Positions 43,363-52,828 are shown, counted from the stretch's first letter. The stretch: 58,451 nt of DNA from an uncultured Oscillospiraceae bacterium (GCA_947628315.1 CANQZJ010000005.1:1-58451), one strand, 5' to 3'. The notes: generated by a model not told the origin, from the letters alone. Made by a program: numbers and translations.

Positions 43363-44314
43363 GGGCGTCCTCGTTCAGCTGGGCGTCAATGGCGGCCAGG
43401 ATGGCGGCCCTGGCCTCGGCCATGGCGCCCTTCACGGTGCAGCCCGCGGCGGCGGCGTGGCCGCCCCCGTCCAGCCGGGCGCACACGGCGGAGGCGTTCA
43501 GCAGTTTGGCGTTGGTGCGCAGGGAGATGCGGCACTCCCCGTTCTCCTGCTCCCGGATGGTGACGGAGTGCTGGACGCCCTCCACCTGTCCGGCGAAGGC
43601 GGCGATGTCCTCCATGTCCTCCTGGGTGGCGCCGGCCTGGGCCATCAGCGCCAGCGTCACCGGGGCCACGGCCACCGTGCCGCCGTGATAGTACTCCAGC
43701 GCCTGGCCCAGCAGGCTGTCCAGCAGCATGCGGCTCCGGGACTTGGTGCGGAAGTGCCGCTTGTTGATGAGCTGATAGGGGATACCCTGGTCGATGAGCT
43801 CCGCCGCCACCCGGTGGGTGTTGGCGGTGGTGTTGGCGTAGGCGAAGCAGCCGCAGTCGGTGGACACCGCCAGATACAGCGGCGCGGCCACGGCGGCGTC
43901 CATCGCACCCAGATCGGTGCAGATCTGATAGACGATCTCCCCGCAGGCGGCCTTGTCCGCCTCCAGGCAGGTCTCTTTGGCGAAAAACGCCTGGGAGGGG
44001 TGGTGGTCGATGGCGAGGTCGATGCCGTCCTGATACCGCTCCGCGTTGGGGGGCAGCAGGCCAAGGCTCGCCACATCCACGCTGACCACCGTGTGGGGGA
44101 CGAATCCCTCCGGGGCGGTATACCCCTCCAGATAGGAGGCCAGCAGCTCGGTGGCGTCCAGGGCGGAGAGGACGTGGGCGGTCTTGCCGATGGCCCGGAG
44201 CGCCCCGCACAGGGCGGCGGCGCAGCCGATGGTGTCCCCGTCGGGCCGCTTGTGGGTGAGAATGAGATAATTGTCGTGGGCTTTGAGGAACTCCGCCGCT
44301 TCCAGACAGGTCAT
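43355..44314 (-). CDS. nrnA: DHH-family phosphoesterase (NrnA-type nanoRNase/pAp phosphatase)
   Basis: About 319 residues. The DHH domain has the DGDTIGC motif, VDVAS and the DHH box (AIDHHPSQ); the C-terminal DHHA1 domain has GGGHAAAAGC. NrnA degrades short oligoribonucleotides and dephosphorylates pAp. Start: ATG at 44314 is 7 nt from GGAGG, whereas ATG at 44320 overlaps the rbfA stop as ATGA but almost touches that site; either is possible. Confidence 0.93.
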   Translation of the reverse strand: MTCLEAAEFLKAHDNYLILTHKRPDGDTIGCAAALCGALRAIGKTAHVLSALDATELLASYLEGYTAPEGFVPHTVVSVDVASLGLLPPNAERYQDGIDLAIDHHPSQAFFAKETCLEADKAACGEIVYQICTDLGAMDAAVAAPLYLAVSTDCGCFAYANTTANTHRVAAELIDQGIPYQLINKRHFRTKSRSRMLLDSLLGQALEYYHGGTVAVAPVTLALMAQAGATQEDMEDIAAFAGQVEGVQHSVTIREQENGECRISLRTNAKLLNASAVCARLDGGGHAAAAGCTVKGAMAEARAAILAAIDAQLNEDAHG

Positions 44315-44316
44315 GG

Positions 44317-44709
44317 TCATTCCTCCTCGTCGTCCAGCACGATGTGGGCGTTGGCCGGGTTGGCCGGCTTGACTACCTCCGGGTTGCGCAGCATCTCCAG
44401 GATGTGGGCCCCCCGGTCGATGGAGTCGTCCTCGATGAAGAGGAGCTCCGGGGTGTAGCGGAGGTTCAGGGCGCGGCCCACCTCCCGCCGGAGGTAGCCC
44501 GCGGCGGACTTGAGGCCCTTCACCACCTCTTTGGCGGAGGACTTGTCCAGCATGGACACATAGACCTTGGCGTAGCGCAGGTCGTTGGTGGCGTCCACCC
44601 GGGTGACCGAGATCATCCCCGTGACCCGGGGATCCTTCACCGTGGGGATGAGGGCGGCCAGCTCCCGCTGGAGCTCCTCGTTGATGCGGCCCATGCGATT
44701 GTTTGGCAT
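44317..44709 (-). CDS. rbfA: Ribosome-binding factor A
   Basis: 130 residues with the KH-like RbfA fold: RINEELQRELAALI at the start and the central VTGMISVTRVDATNDLRYAKVYVS. It helps mature the 30S subunit at the 16S 5' end. An AAAGGAGG site lies 9 nt before the ATG. It is separated from infB by 77 nt that include a stable hairpin. Confidence 0.95.
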   Translation of the reverse strand: MPNNRMGRINEELQRELAALIPTVKDPRVTGMISVTRVDATNDLRYAKVYVSMLDKSSAKEVVKGLKSAAGYLRREVGRALNLRYTPELLFIEDDSIDRGAHILEMLRNPEVVKPANPANAHIVLDDEEE

Positions 44710-44753
44710 AGTGTGATGCCTCCTTTACCCGTTTGGGTACAGTATGCCCGAAA

Positions 44754-44777
44754 GGGGCGGGCGAAGCCGCCCGCCCC
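44754..44777 (-). repeat. Hairpin between infB and rbfA
   Basis: A perfect 10-bp GC stem (44754-44763 with 44768-44777), loop AAGC. On the minus strand only TTT follows, so weak termination or mRNA end protection is possible. Confidence 0.6.
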
Positions 44778-44786
44778 TCGAAATCC

Positions 44787-47144
44787 TTACGGTTCGATCT
44801 GCTCCATCTGGAAGGCCTCGATGACGTCGCCCTCTTTGATGTCCTGGTACTTCTCGATGCCGATGCCGCACTCGTAGCCCCGGGCCACCTCGCGGACGGA
44901 GTCCTTGAAGCGCTGGAGGGAGTTCATCACGCCCTCGTGGATGACGATGCCGTCCCGCACCAGACGGATCTGGGCGTTTCTCGCCACCTTGCCCTCGGTG
45001 ACGTAGCAGCCGGCCACCACGCCCACGCCGGAGATCTTGTAGACCTGGCGCACCTCGGCCTCGCCCAGGGCGACCTCCTTGAACTGGGGGGCCAGCATGC
45101 CCTTCATGGCGGCCTCGATCTCGTTGATGCAGTCGTAGATGACGCGGTACATCCGCATATCCACCTTGTTGCGGGCGGCGGAGTCGGCGGCGTTCTTGTC
45201 CGGGCGGACGTTGAAGCCCACGATGATGGCGTTGGAAGTGGCGGCCAGCATCACGTCGGACTCGTTGATGGCGCCCACGGCGCAGTGGATGACCCGCACC
45301 CGGACCTCGCTGTTGGAGATCTTCTCCAGGCTGGCCTTCACCGCCTCGGCGGAGCCCTGCACGTCGGCCTTGACGATGATGTTCAGGTCCTTCATCTCGC
45401 CGGCCTGGATCTGGCTGAACAGCTCCTCCAGGGAGACCTTCTGCTTGGCCGCGCCGGTGGTGGCGTTCTTCATCTCGGTCTTGCGCTGCTCCACCAGCTC
45501 CCGGGCCATGCGCTCGTCGGCCACGGCGTGGAAGTCGTCGCCGGCGTTGGGCACCTCGCCCATGCCGATGATCTCCACGGGGACGGAGGGGCCGGCGGAG
45601 GTGACTTTTTTGCCCTTGTAGTCGGTCATGGCGCGGACGCGGCCCACCGCCATGCCGGCGATGATCACGTCGCCCTGCTTCAGGGTGCCGTTCTGCACCA
45701 GCAGGGTGGCCACGGGGCCCCGGCCCTTGTCCAGCCGGGCCTCGATGACGGCGCCGTGGGCGGTGCGGTTGGGGTTGGCCTTCAGCTCCCGCACCTCGGC
45801 CAGGACGGCCAGGTTCTCCAGCAGCTCGTCCACGCCCATGCCGGTCTTGGCGGAGATGGGCACCACAATGGTGTCGCCGCCCCACTCCTCGGGGATCAGC
45901 TCGTATTCGGTGAGCTGCTGCTTGACGCGGTCGGGGTTGGCCTCCGGCTTATCCATTTTGTTGATGGCCACGATGATGGGGATGTCGGCGGCCTTGGCGT
46001 GGTTGATGGACTCGATGGTCTGGGGCATGATGCCGTCGTCCGCCGCCACCACCAGGATGGCGATGTCGGTGATCATGGCGCCTCTGGCGCGCATGGCGGT
46101 AAACGCCTCGTGGCCGGGGGTGTCCAGGAAGGTGACGGGGCGGCCGCCCACGTCCACCTGATACGCGCCGATGTGCTGGGTGATGCCGCCGGCCTCGCCG
46201 GAGACCACGTTGGCGTGGCGGATATAGTCCAGCAGGGAGGTCTTGCCGTGGTCAACGTGGCCCATGACCACCACCACCGGGGCCCGGGGCACCAGATCCT
46301 CCTCTTTGTCCTCGGCGGTGTCGATGAGCCTCTCCTCGATGGTGACGATGACCTCTTTCTCCACCTTGCAGCCCAGCTCCTCCGCCACGAAGGAGGCGGT
46401 GTCGAAGTCGATGACGTCGGACAGGGAGGCCATGACGCCGTTCCGCACCAGGCACTTGACCACCTCCGCGCCGGTCTTCTTCATGCGGGAGGCCAGCTCG
46501 CCCACGGCGATCTCGTCGGGGATCTTGACGGTGAGGGGGGTCTTCTTGGCGATCTCCAGCTGGAGGCGGCGCATCCGATCCTGCTCCTCCTGGCGGCGCT
46601 TGCTGCCCATGTTCTGGTTCCGGTTCTTGCCGCCCCGGTTCTGGAACTTCTGCTTGCCGGTCTGCATCCGGTCGGCCTTGTCGGGGGCCAGATCCTCCAG
46701 CCGCTGGTCGTACTTCTCCAGGTTGACGTGGCCGCCCTTGCGGGTGTCCACCACCTTCTTGGCGGGGGTGCGGCTCACGGGCTGAGCGGGCTTGGCGGGC
46801 TGCTCCTTCTGGCCCTGGGGAGCGGGCCTGGCGGCCTCCCTGGCGGGGGCGGCGGGCTGCTTCTCCTGGGCGGCGGGAGCTTTGCCCTCCTCCTTGGCCG
46901 GGGCCTTGGGGGCGGGCTGCTCCTTCTGGGGCTCGTGGTACACGTCGGCGTAGATGGACTCGATGGACTCCACCTGGTGCGTCTGGGTCAGGTGCTCAAA
47001 GACGATGGCCAGCTCCCGGTCGGTGAGGGCGCGGGTGGGGGACACGGCGTCTTTGGTATAGCCGGCCAGAATGGCGGTGATGGCTTTGGCTTGCATCCCA
47101 AAGTCCTTGGCCACATCTCTGGCGGTGTATTTGGCAAGGCTCAT
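44787..47144 (-). CDS. infB: Translation initiation factor IF-2
   Basis: 785 residues. A short IF2N-like domain (about 1-55), a Pro/Ala/Lys/Glu-rich linker (about 70-190), a second IF2N-type domain (about 205-260), then the GTPase: [10 protein letters not shown] (G1), [10 protein letters not shown] (G2), DTPGHEAF (G3), NKMDK (G4), SAKTGMG (G5), and the C-terminal domains that bind fMet-tRNA. The start at 47144 is preferred because GGAGG lies 8 nt upstream and the ATG overlaps the ylxQ stop (ATGA); the GTG 9 nt earlier is inside that site. Confidence 0.97.
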   Translation of the reverse strand: MSLAKYTARDVAKDFGMQAKAITAILAGYTKDAVSPTRALTDRELAIVFEHLTQTHQVESIESIYADVYHEPQKEQPAPKAPAKEEGKAPAAQEKQPAAPAREAARPAPQGQKEQPAKPAQPVSRTPAKKVVDTRKGGHVNLEKYDQRLEDLAPDKADRMQTGKQKFQNRGGKNRNQNMGSKRRQEEQDRMRRLQLEIAKKTPLTVKIPDEIAVGELASRMKKTGAEVVKCLVRNGVMASLSDVIDFDTASFVAEELGCKVEKEVIVTIEERLIDTAEDKEEDLVPRAPVVVVMGHVDHGKTSLLDYIRHANVVSGEAGGITQHIGAYQVDVGGRPVTFLDTPGHEAFTAMRARGAMITDIAILVVAADDGIMPQTIESINHAKAADIPIIVAINKMDKPEANPDRVKQQLTEYELIPEEWGGDTIVVPISAKTGMGVDELLENLAVLAEVRELKANPNRTAHGAVIEARLDKGRGPVATLLVQNGTLKQGDVIIAGMAVGRVRAMTDYKGKKVTSAGPSVPVEIIGMGEVPNAGDDFHAVADERMARELVEQRKTEMKNATTGAAKQKVSLEELFSQIQAGEMKDLNIIVKADVQGSAEAVKASLEKISNSEVRVRVIHCAVGAINESDVMLAATSNAIIVGFNVRPDKNAADSAARNKVDMRMYRVIYDCINEIEAAMKGMLAPQFKEVALGEAEVRQVYKISGVGVVAGCYVTEGKVARNAQIRLVRDGIVIHEGVMNSLQRFKDSVREVARGYECGIGIEKYQDIKEGDVIEAFQMEQIEP

Positions 47145-47542
47145 ACGGGCCACCTCCTGTTGTTTCGCTCATGGGGTTCTGTCATTGAGGGTCTGGGGCC
47201 GCCGGACAGGGGCTTCAGGCGCCCGTCCTCCTCTGCCAGCCGCTTTTCCACGGCGGCGGCGAGGCCGCGCTCGGTGACGGCCAGCACCGCGCAGGATGAC
47301 CGCCCCAGGGCGAAGCCGGTCTGGGCTTTCGTGCGGGGCAGGACGGCGCAGGGCACGTTTGACCGCTCCGCCAGACGTTTCGCCTTATCGGCGCTGTTGG
47401 GGGCCGCGTCCGACGCGGTGAGCACCAGTTTGGCGCGGCCCGCGGCGCAGGCCTCCGCCACGGGCTCCTCGCCCACGGCCAGGTTGCCGCCCCGGAGGGC
47501 CAGCCCCAGCAGGGACAGCGTTTTGTCAATCACCGCCGTCAC
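47141..47542 (-). CDS. ylxQ: L7Ae-family RNA-binding protein (YlxQ)
   Basis: 133 residues. The L7Ae/L30e fold spans about 5-100, with [17 protein letters not shown] and the [15 protein letters not shown] stretch seen in YlxQ. It likely binds kink-turn RNA. The proline/arginine-rich tail (about 105-133) is extra. The start is GTG at 47542; another GTG at 47533 is possible. It overlaps ylxR upstream and infB downstream. Confidence 0.9.
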   Translation of the reverse strand: MTAVIDKTLSLLGLALRGGNLAVGEEPVAEACAAGRAKLVLTASDAAPNSADKAKRLAERSNVPCAVLPRTKAQTGFALGRSSCAVLAVTERGLAAAVEKRLAEEDGRLKPLSGGPRPSMTEPHERNNRRWPV

Positions 47543-47801
47543 CCGCTCTCATCTGCGCCTCCAGCGCCTCGTAGACCTCCGGGCTCACCTGGGCGGACAG
47601 GGCCCGCTCGATGGCGCGGCTCTTCTTCGCCTTGGCGAAGCAGGCCGTGTCCGGGCAGAGGTAGCAGCCCCGCCCCGGCTTTTTGCCCCGGAAGTCCAGT
47701 GATATCTCGCCCTCGGGGGAGCGCACCACCCGGATCAGCTCCTTTTTGGGCTTCATCTCCCGGCAGCCAAGGCACTGGCGCAGGGGTATCTTTTTCGGCA
47801 T
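47526..47801 (-). CDS. ylxR: YlxR family (DUF448) RNA-binding protein
   Basis: 91 residues with the YlxR signature RQCLGCREMKPKKELIRVV and GRGCYLCPDTAC. A small basic protein between nusA and infB in most Firmicutes; some studies of the family link it to transcription regulation. GGAAGGGAG precedes the start. Confidence 0.93.
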   Translation of the reverse strand: MPKKIPLRQCLGCREMKPKKELIRVVRSPEGEISLDFRGKKPGRGCYLCPDTACFAKAKKSRAIERALSAQVSPEVYEALEAQMRAGDGGD

Positions 47802-47837
47802 GGCGTCTCACTCCCTTCCGCAGGCGTCAAAAACAGT

Positions 47838-48983
47838 TTATTCCTCGATCTCGATGGGCTCCTCACCGGCGCCGGCCTCCTCCTCGGGGGGCTCGGGGGC
47901 GCTGGCGGGACGGATGTCGATCTTAAAGCCGGTGAGCCGGGCGGCCAGGCGGGCGTTCTGGCCCTCCTTGCCGATGGCGAGAGACAGCTGGTCGTCGGGG
48001 ACGATGACCCGGCAGCTCTTGCCCTCCTCCAGCTCGATGACCTGGAGCACGTCGGCGGGGGCCAGGGCGGCGGCCACATACTGGCCGGCGTCCTCCGACC
48101 ATTTGATGATGTCCACCTTCTCGCCCTTCAGCTCCTCCACCACGGCGTTGACACGCTGGCCCCGGGGGCCCACGCAGGCGCCGATGGGATCCACGTTGGG
48201 ATCCTCGCTCCACACCGCCAGCTTGGTGCGGCTGCCCGCCTCCCGGGCGATGGACTTGACCTCCACGGTGCCGTCGTAGATCTCGGGCACCTCCAGCTCA
48301 AAGAGCCGCTTGACCAGGCCGGGGTGGGTGCGGGAGATGAGCACCTGGGGCCCCCGGGTGGAGCGGCGGACTTCCACCACGTACACCCGAACCCGGTCGC
48401 CCTCGCGGATGACCTCTCCCTTGACCTGCTCGCCGGCGGACAGGAACGAGTCGGTGAACTCGGAGCCGGAGGTGAGCCGGATGGCGACGGAGCCGGTGCG
48501 CTCGTCCACGCGGGTGACGGTGCCGGTGAGGATCTCGTGCTCCTTGGCGGAGAACTCGTCGAAGATCATGCCCCGCTCGGCCTCCCGCATGCCCTGGATG
48601 ATCACCTGGCGGGCGGTCATGGCGGCGATGCGGCCGAAGTTCTTGGGCTTGATCTCGATGCGGAGCACGTCCCCCAGCTGGGCCCGGGGCAGAGCGCGCT
48701 GGGCGTCCTCCAGGCTGATCTCGGTGTGGGGGTTGTCGACCACTTCCACGACGTCCTTCTTCACAAACATGCGCACCGAGCACTTCTCCTCGTCGGCCTC
48801 CACCGTCACGTTGTCGGTGATGCCCTCGTGGTCACGCTTGTACGCGGCCACCAGCGCCTGGGTGATCTTCTCCAGCATGTAGCTCTTGGGGATACCCTTT
48901 TCCTTCTCGATGTCGGAGATGGCGGCAAAAAACTCGGGGGCGTCCAGCTCCGTGTTCTTGGGGGCGATCTTTTTCTTAGCCAT
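47838..48983 (-). CDS. nusA: Transcription termination/antitermination factor NusA
   Basis: 381 residues: N-terminal RNA polymerase-binding domain (about 1-130), S1 domain (about 135-200), two KH domains with CVGPRGQRVNAVVEEL and LSLAIGKEGQNARLAARLTG, then a short acidic tail instead of the proteobacterial repeats. It modulates pausing, intrinsic termination and antitermination. It may regulate its own operon through the leader hairpin upstream of rimP. Confidence 0.96.
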   Translation of the reverse strand: MAKKKIAPKNTELDAPEFFAAISDIEKEKGIPKSYMLEKITQALVAAYKRDHEGITDNVTVEADEEKCSVRMFVKKDVVEVVDNPHTEISLEDAQRALPRAQLGDVLRIEIKPKNFGRIAAMTARQVIIQGMREAERGMIFDEFSAKEHEILTGTVTRVDERTGSVAIRLTSGSEFTDSFLSAGEQVKGEVIREGDRVRVYVVEVRRSTRGPQVLISRTHPGLVKRLFELEVPEIYDGTVEVKSIAREAGSRTKLAVWSEDPNVDPIGACVGPRGQRVNAVVEELKGEKVDIIKWSEDAGQYVAAALAPADVLQVIELEEGKSCRVIVPDDQLSLAIGKEGQNARLAARLTGFKIDIRPASAPEPPEEEAGAGEEPIEIEE

Positions 48984-48995
48984 ATCGATTACTCC

Positions 48996-49442
48996 TTAAA
49001 AATCAACGTGCAGCCGCACCTGGGCCACGTCTTTTTTGTCAAACCGCCTGCCGTCCGCCAGGACGACGGCGCCGTCCTCATATCCGGCCAGCGCGCCGGT
49101 GAACTCCTTCGCGCCGTCCACCGGGCGGTACAGGCGGACGTCCACCTGCCGGCCCATGCACTTCTCGAAGTGCTCCGGCTTTTTCAGCGCCCGCTCCAGG
49201 CCGGCGGAGGACACCTCGAAGGTGTAGCTGTTGGGGATGGGGTCGGCCTCATCCAGCAGGTCGGACAGGGGGCGGGACACCGCCTCGCAGGCGTCCAGGT
49301 CGACGCCGCCCTCCCGGTCGATGTAGACCCGGAGGAACCACTCGCCGGCCTCTCTCACGTATTCCACGTCCCACAGGGTACAGCCGGCCCGCTCCACGAT
49401 GGGCCCGGCAAGCTCGGCCACCACGTCGGCGATTTTGGGCAT
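48996..49442 (-). CDS. rimP: Ribosome maturation factor RimP
   Basis: 148 residues with the RimP N-terminal motif GCTLWDVEYVREAGEWFLRVYID and the PYTFEVSSAGLERAL-like segment (here NSYTFEVSSAGLERAL). It assists 30S assembly. The start at 49442 has GGAGG about 10 nt upstream; longer in-frame starts would include the leader hairpin. First gene of the operon that runs to the DUF554 gene. Confidence 0.95.
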   Translation of the reverse strand: MPKIADVVAELAGPIVERAGCTLWDVEYVREAGEWFLRVYIDREGGVDLDACEAVSRPLSDLLDEADPIPNSYTFEVSSAGLERALKKPEHFEKCMGRQVDVRLYRPVDGAKEFTGALAGYEDGAVVLADGRRFDKKDVAQVRLHVDF

Positions 49443-49453
49443 AACAGCGCCTC

Positions 49454-49489
49454 CTTGAAAAAAGAGTGAGGCGCGAGCCTCACTCTTTT
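49454..49489 (-). terminator. Leader terminator/attenuator of the rimP-nusA-infB operon
   Basis: On the minus strand a perfect 13-bp stem (49489-49477 with 49472-49460), GCGA-type loop and TTTTTT, 10-20 nt before the rimP ribosome binding site and about 15 nt after the predicted transcription start. Confidence 0.85.
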
Positions 49490-49510
49490 CTAACCTTAAC
49501 TTACGCTGGC

Positions 49511-49539
49511 ATTTTACCACAGGTGAATGGGAAATGCAA
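49511..49539 (-). promoter_or_regulatory. rimP operon promoter
   Basis: On the minus strand TTGCAT (49534-49539), 17 bp, TAAAAT (49511-49516), between argS and the leader hairpin. Confidence 0.75.
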
Positions 49540-49553
49540 GCATTTTTTTCGCG

Positions 49554-51299
49554 TTACATTTTCACCGGGGCGTTGACGCCCAGCAGATTCAGACCGTTGG
49601 CCAGCACCAGCCGGACGGCGTCCGCCAGTTTCAGCCGGACGGCCTGGAGCTCCGGCTCGATGCCCTTCACCCGGCAGGCGTTGTAGAACCGGTGGAAGTC
49701 CCCCGCCAGCACGGTGAGATAGCGGTTGATGCGGCTGGGGTCGTAGTCCCGGGCGGCCAGCTTGATCTCCTCCGGGTACTGGGCCAGGGTCTTGACCAGG
49801 GTCTTCTCCTCTTCCGTCTCCAGCAGCTCCGGGTGGATGGAGGAGGCCCGGGGGACCGCCGCGCCGTCCTCCGCCAGATTGGCCAGCAGGGAGCAGATGC
49901 GGGCGTGGGCGTACTGGACGTAGTACACCGGGTTGTCGCTGTCCTGCCGGACGGCCAGATCCAGGTCGAAGTCCAGAGGGGAGGTGGCGGCGCGGTTGTT
50001 GAAGTAGTACCGGGCGGCGTCCACGCTGATCTCGTCCAGCAGGTCGTGGAGGGCGATGGCCTTGCCGGTGCGCTTGGACATCCGCACGGGCTTGCCGTCC
50101 TGGAGGAGGTTCACCAGCTGCATCAGCACGATGACCAGCCGGTGGGAGCCGTCCAGCCCCAGGCCGTCCAGCGCCGCCTGGAGGCGGGCCACATGGCCGT
50201 GGTGGTCGGCGCCCCACACGTTGATGACCAGGTCGAAGCCCCGCTTCTCGAATTTGTTGCGGTGGTAGGCGATGTCGGCGGCGAAGTAGGTGTAGAACCC
50301 GTTGGCGCGGCGGAGCACGTCGTCCTTCAGATCCAGCTTGTCCACCTGATCCTGCGTTTTCCCTTCGGCCAGGTACTTCTGCTTGAGCAGGCCGGTGGTG
50401 TCCAGCCACAGGGCGCCGTCCTTCTCGTATGTCCAGCCCTTTTGTGTGAGCAGATCCACCGTCTCGGCCACATAGCCGGACTTGTGGAGCTCGGACTCGA
50501 AGAACCACTGGTCGTACTCAATGCCGTACTTTTTCAGGTCGGACTGCATTTTGGGGATATTCCGCTCCAGGCCGAAGGCGGCCATGGCGTCCAGCGCCTC
50601 ATCCTCCTTGCCCCGGTACGCATCGCCGTAGGTCTCGTAGAAAGCCTGGGCCAGCTCTTTGATGTCCTCGCCGTGGTAGCCCTCCTCGGGGAAGGGGAAA
50701 TTGTCCTCCCCCACGATGATCTGCATGTACCGGGCGTAGATGGAGGTGGCGAACTTGTGGATCTGGTTGCCGGCGTCGTTGACGTAGAACTCCTTCCAGG
50801 TGTCGTACCCGGCCCGCTTCAGCACGTTGGCCAGGGTGTCCCCCAGCACGCCGCCCCGGGCGTTGCCCATATGCATGGGCCCGGTGGGGTTGGCGGAGAC
50901 GAACTCCACCATCACCTTTTTGCCCGCGCCGATGTCGGTAGCGCCGTAGGCGTCGGGCTCCGCCTCCACGGCGGCCAGCACGTCCCCGTACCATTTGGGG
51001 GCATAGAAGAAGTTCAAAAAGCCGGGGCCGGCGATCTCCGCGCGGTCAAAAAAGGTGCCCTCCAGCTCCAGATGATCCAGGATGATCTGGGCGATGGCCC
51101 GGGGGGCCATGTGCAGCGCCCTGGCCCCCGCCATGGCGAAGGAGGAGGCGAAGTCGCCGTTTTTGCTGTCCTTGGGGACTTCCACAGTCCCGTTGATGGT
51201 CTGGCCGGCGGGGAGCAGACCCCGGGCCGCCGCCTTTTCATAGGCGGCCTGGGTCAGCTGGGCCACCTGATCTCTCGCGGCCTGGATGAGGTTAGACAT
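49554..51299 (-). CDS. argS: Arginyl-tRNA synthetase
   Basis: 581 residues, class I synthetase. The N-terminal Add-1 domain is followed by the HIGH-like box as HMGN (SANPTGPMHMGNARG) and the KMSKS-like box as RMSKRTG; the anticodon-binding DALR domain is C-terminal (about 465-581). The start at 51299 has GAAAGG 9 nt upstream. It follows the DUF1934 gene, as in B. subtilis (ywiB-argS). The 95-bp gap holds a repeat with two hairpins and no T-box. Confidence 0.97.
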   Translation of the reverse strand: MSNLIQAARDQVAQLTQAAYEKAAARGLLPAGQTINGTVEVPKDSKNGDFASSFAMAGARALHMAPRAIAQIILDHLELEGTFFDRAEIAGPGFLNFFYAPKWYGDVLAAVEAEPDAYGATDIGAGKKVMVEFVSANPTGPMHMGNARGGVLGDTLANVLKRAGYDTWKEFYVNDAGNQIHKFATSIYARYMQIIVGEDNFPFPEEGYHGEDIKELAQAFYETYGDAYRGKEDEALDAMAAFGLERNIPKMQSDLKKYGIEYDQWFFESELHKSGYVAETVDLLTQKGWTYEKDGALWLDTTGLLKQKYLAEGKTQDQVDKLDLKDDVLRRANGFYTYFAADIAYHRNKFEKRGFDLVINVWGADHHGHVARLQAALDGLGLDGSHRLVIVLMQLVNLLQDGKPVRMSKRTGKAIALHDLLDEISVDAARYYFNNRAATSPLDFDLDLAVRQDSDNPVYYVQYAHARICSLLANLAEDGAAVPRASSIHPELLETEEEKTLVKTLAQYPEEIKLAARDYDPSRINRYLTVLAGDFHRFYNACRVKGIEPELQAVRLKLADAVRLVLANGLNLLGVNAPVKM

Positions 51300-51330
51300 G
51301 GGGGTCATCCTTTCTTGGGGGTCATCGGCA

Positions 51331-51393
51331 GGGGGCGGCCTCCGGGCCGCCCCACCGCGATTCGGGCCGGCACATGGGCCGGCCCCTACGGCG
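51331..51393. repeat. REP-like intergenic element with two GC hairpins
   Basis: Two inverted repeats, about 51333-51353 (GGGCGGCC/GGGCCGCCC type) and about 51363-51386 (GGGCCGGC/GGGCCGGCCC type), joined by ACCGCGATTC. The right edge touches the stop of the DUF1934 gene. Confidence 0.65.
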
Positions 51394-51394
51394 G

Positions 51395-51835
51395 TCATTG
51401 GGGAAGGACGGGGTTTTTCTTCACGTTCATGCGGAACTGGTTCTGTCCCGCCAGCAGATTGTCGATCTCCAGGGCGTAGTCGATCTCCAGATCACCGCCG
51501 CCCTCGTCCACGGTGGAGCGCATCCGGCGGGTGTTCACGCCGATGGACAGGGCCCCGTAGGGCGTCTCGTACATGGACAGGTGGCGGCGGCCCTCCTCGA
51601 ACACCATCTGGGAGTTGATATTGCCCTCCCGCACCAGGGTGACCCGGCCGCCGTCGATGAGCAGTTTTGTGGTGGTGCCCTCCAGGCCGGTGAGCTCGCT
51701 CTCCTGGTAGGAGATGGAGTACTTGCCGCGGCCCTCCCGCTTCAGGGTGCCGGCGGTGACCAGCTCCATCTCGTCCGGGGAGCTCTCGGCGTATATCTGC
51801 TTTCCTTTGATGGATATAATCACGTTGTCGTTCAT
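51395..51835 (-). CDS. DUF1934 (YwiB-like) calycin-type beta-barrel protein
   Basis: 146 residues, mainly beta strands with the DUF1934 pattern: ISIKGKQ at the start, a YQESELTGLEGTTTKLLI strand pair and the C-terminal DLEIDYALEIDN. Family function is unknown; the fold resembles calycins. It lies between murI and argS, a conserved Firmicutes position. AAGGGGGAT precedes the ATG. Confidence 0.88.
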   Translation of the reverse strand: MNDNVIISIKGKQIYAESSPDEMELVTAGTLKREGRGKYSISYQESELTGLEGTTTKLLIDGGRVTLVREGNINSQMVFEEGRRHLSMYETPYGALSIGVNTRRMRSTVDEGGGDLEIDYALEIDNLLAGQNQFRMNVKKNPVLPQ

Positions 51836-51890
51836 CGCATGATCCCCCTTTCTACGGGATATGACGGTTCACTTATGCTGTGTGACAGGA

Positions 51891-52706
51891 TCAATATTGG
51901 GTGATGTCGATGCGCTCCACCTCGGCGGACACGTCCTCCCCCAGGAAGATGGAGGCCAGGGAGGCGAAGTCCTCGGTGGAGTCGCTGACAAAATAGCGGC
52001 GGCGCCCCGCGTCGGGCCGCCCGACCCGGAGGCCGTCCCTGTCCAGACGCTCCGCCACCCAGTGGGCGCACTGGGCGCCCACGTCGATGAGGGACACATT
52101 CGGCCCCATGTACGCGCCCACCACATCCTTTAACAGGGGATAGTGGGTGCAGCCCAGGATGAGGGCGTCCACGCCCTGGGCCTTGACGGGGGAGAGGTAT
52201 TCGGCCACCACCTGCTCCGCCACCGGGTCGCCTGGGAGGAAGCGGCCGTTCTCCACCAGAGGCACCAGCAGGGGACAGGCTTTCGCCGTCACCTCCGTGC
52301 CGGGGCGGAGAGCCTCGATGGCCCGCTCATATGCCCCGGAGCGGATGGACGCCTTGGTGCCGATGAGGCCCACCTTGCCGTCCACCGTCGCCTTTGCGGC
52401 GGCGTGGGCGGCGGGCTCCACCACGCCGAACACGGGGATGTCGTTTTCCTTTTGAAGAATGTCCAGGGCGTTGGCGGACACGGTGCCGCAGGCGATGACG
52501 ATGGCCTTGGGGTCAAAGGAGCGCAGGAAGGCCACGTCCTGCCGGGCGTATCGGACGATGGTGTCTTTGGAGCGGCCGCCGTAGGGCACCCGCCCGGTGT
52601 CGCCGAAGTAGACCAGATCCTCCTCCGGCATCAGCCGCGCCAGCTCCCGCACGGCGGTGAGCCCGCCCAGGCCGGAGTCGAATACCCCGATGGGACGCGT
52701 ATCCAT
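51891..52706 (-). CDS. murI: Glutamate racemase
   Basis: 271 residues. Provides D-glutamate for peptidoglycan. The FDSGLGGLTAV opening and both catalytic cysteines are present: Cys73 (VIACGTVSAN) and Cys186 (LGCTHYP). The residue after Cys73 is Gly where most racemases have Asn (CNT), an oddity that may be lineage-specific. The start at 52706 has GGAGGG 6 nt upstream. First gene of murI-DUF1934-argS. Confidence 0.92.
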   Translation of the reverse strand: MDTRPIGVFDSGLGGLTAVRELARLMPEEDLVYFGDTGRVPYGGRSKDTIVRYARQDVAFLRSFDPKAIVIACGTVSANALDILQKENDIPVFGVVEPAAHAAAKATVDGKVGLIGTKASIRSGAYERAIEALRPGTEVTAKACPLLVPLVENGRFLPGDPVAEQVVAEYLSPVKAQGVDALILGCTHYPLLKDVVGAYMGPNVSLIDVGAQCAHWVAERLDRDGLRVGRPDAGRRRYFVSDSTEDFASLASIFLGEDVSAEVERIDITQY

Positions 52707-52734
52707 CAAATCCCTCCTCTTCAAAAGCGTAGCT

Positions 52735-52763
52735 ATTATATGCTATCCATTCCGCAAAAACAA
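52735..52763 (-). promoter_or_regulatory. murI promoter
   Basis: On the minus strand TTGTTT (52758-52763), 17 bp, TATAAT (52735-52740). Confidence 0.8.
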
Positions 52764-52799
52764 GAGGGATTTTGTGAAGATCCGGCGGCCATTTCCCCC

Positions 52800-52828
52800 T
52801 TGCGGTTTTCCGCAAAGGATGTTATACT
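52800..52828 (+). promoter_or_regulatory. smpB promoter
   Basis: TTGCGG (52800-52805), 17 bp, TATACT (52823-52828). Confidence 0.75.

Noticed and set aside
51300-51394. T-box or other riboswitch upstream of argS
   Set aside because: No T-box sequence, specifier loop or terminator with T run; the gap is filled by the REP-like repeat.
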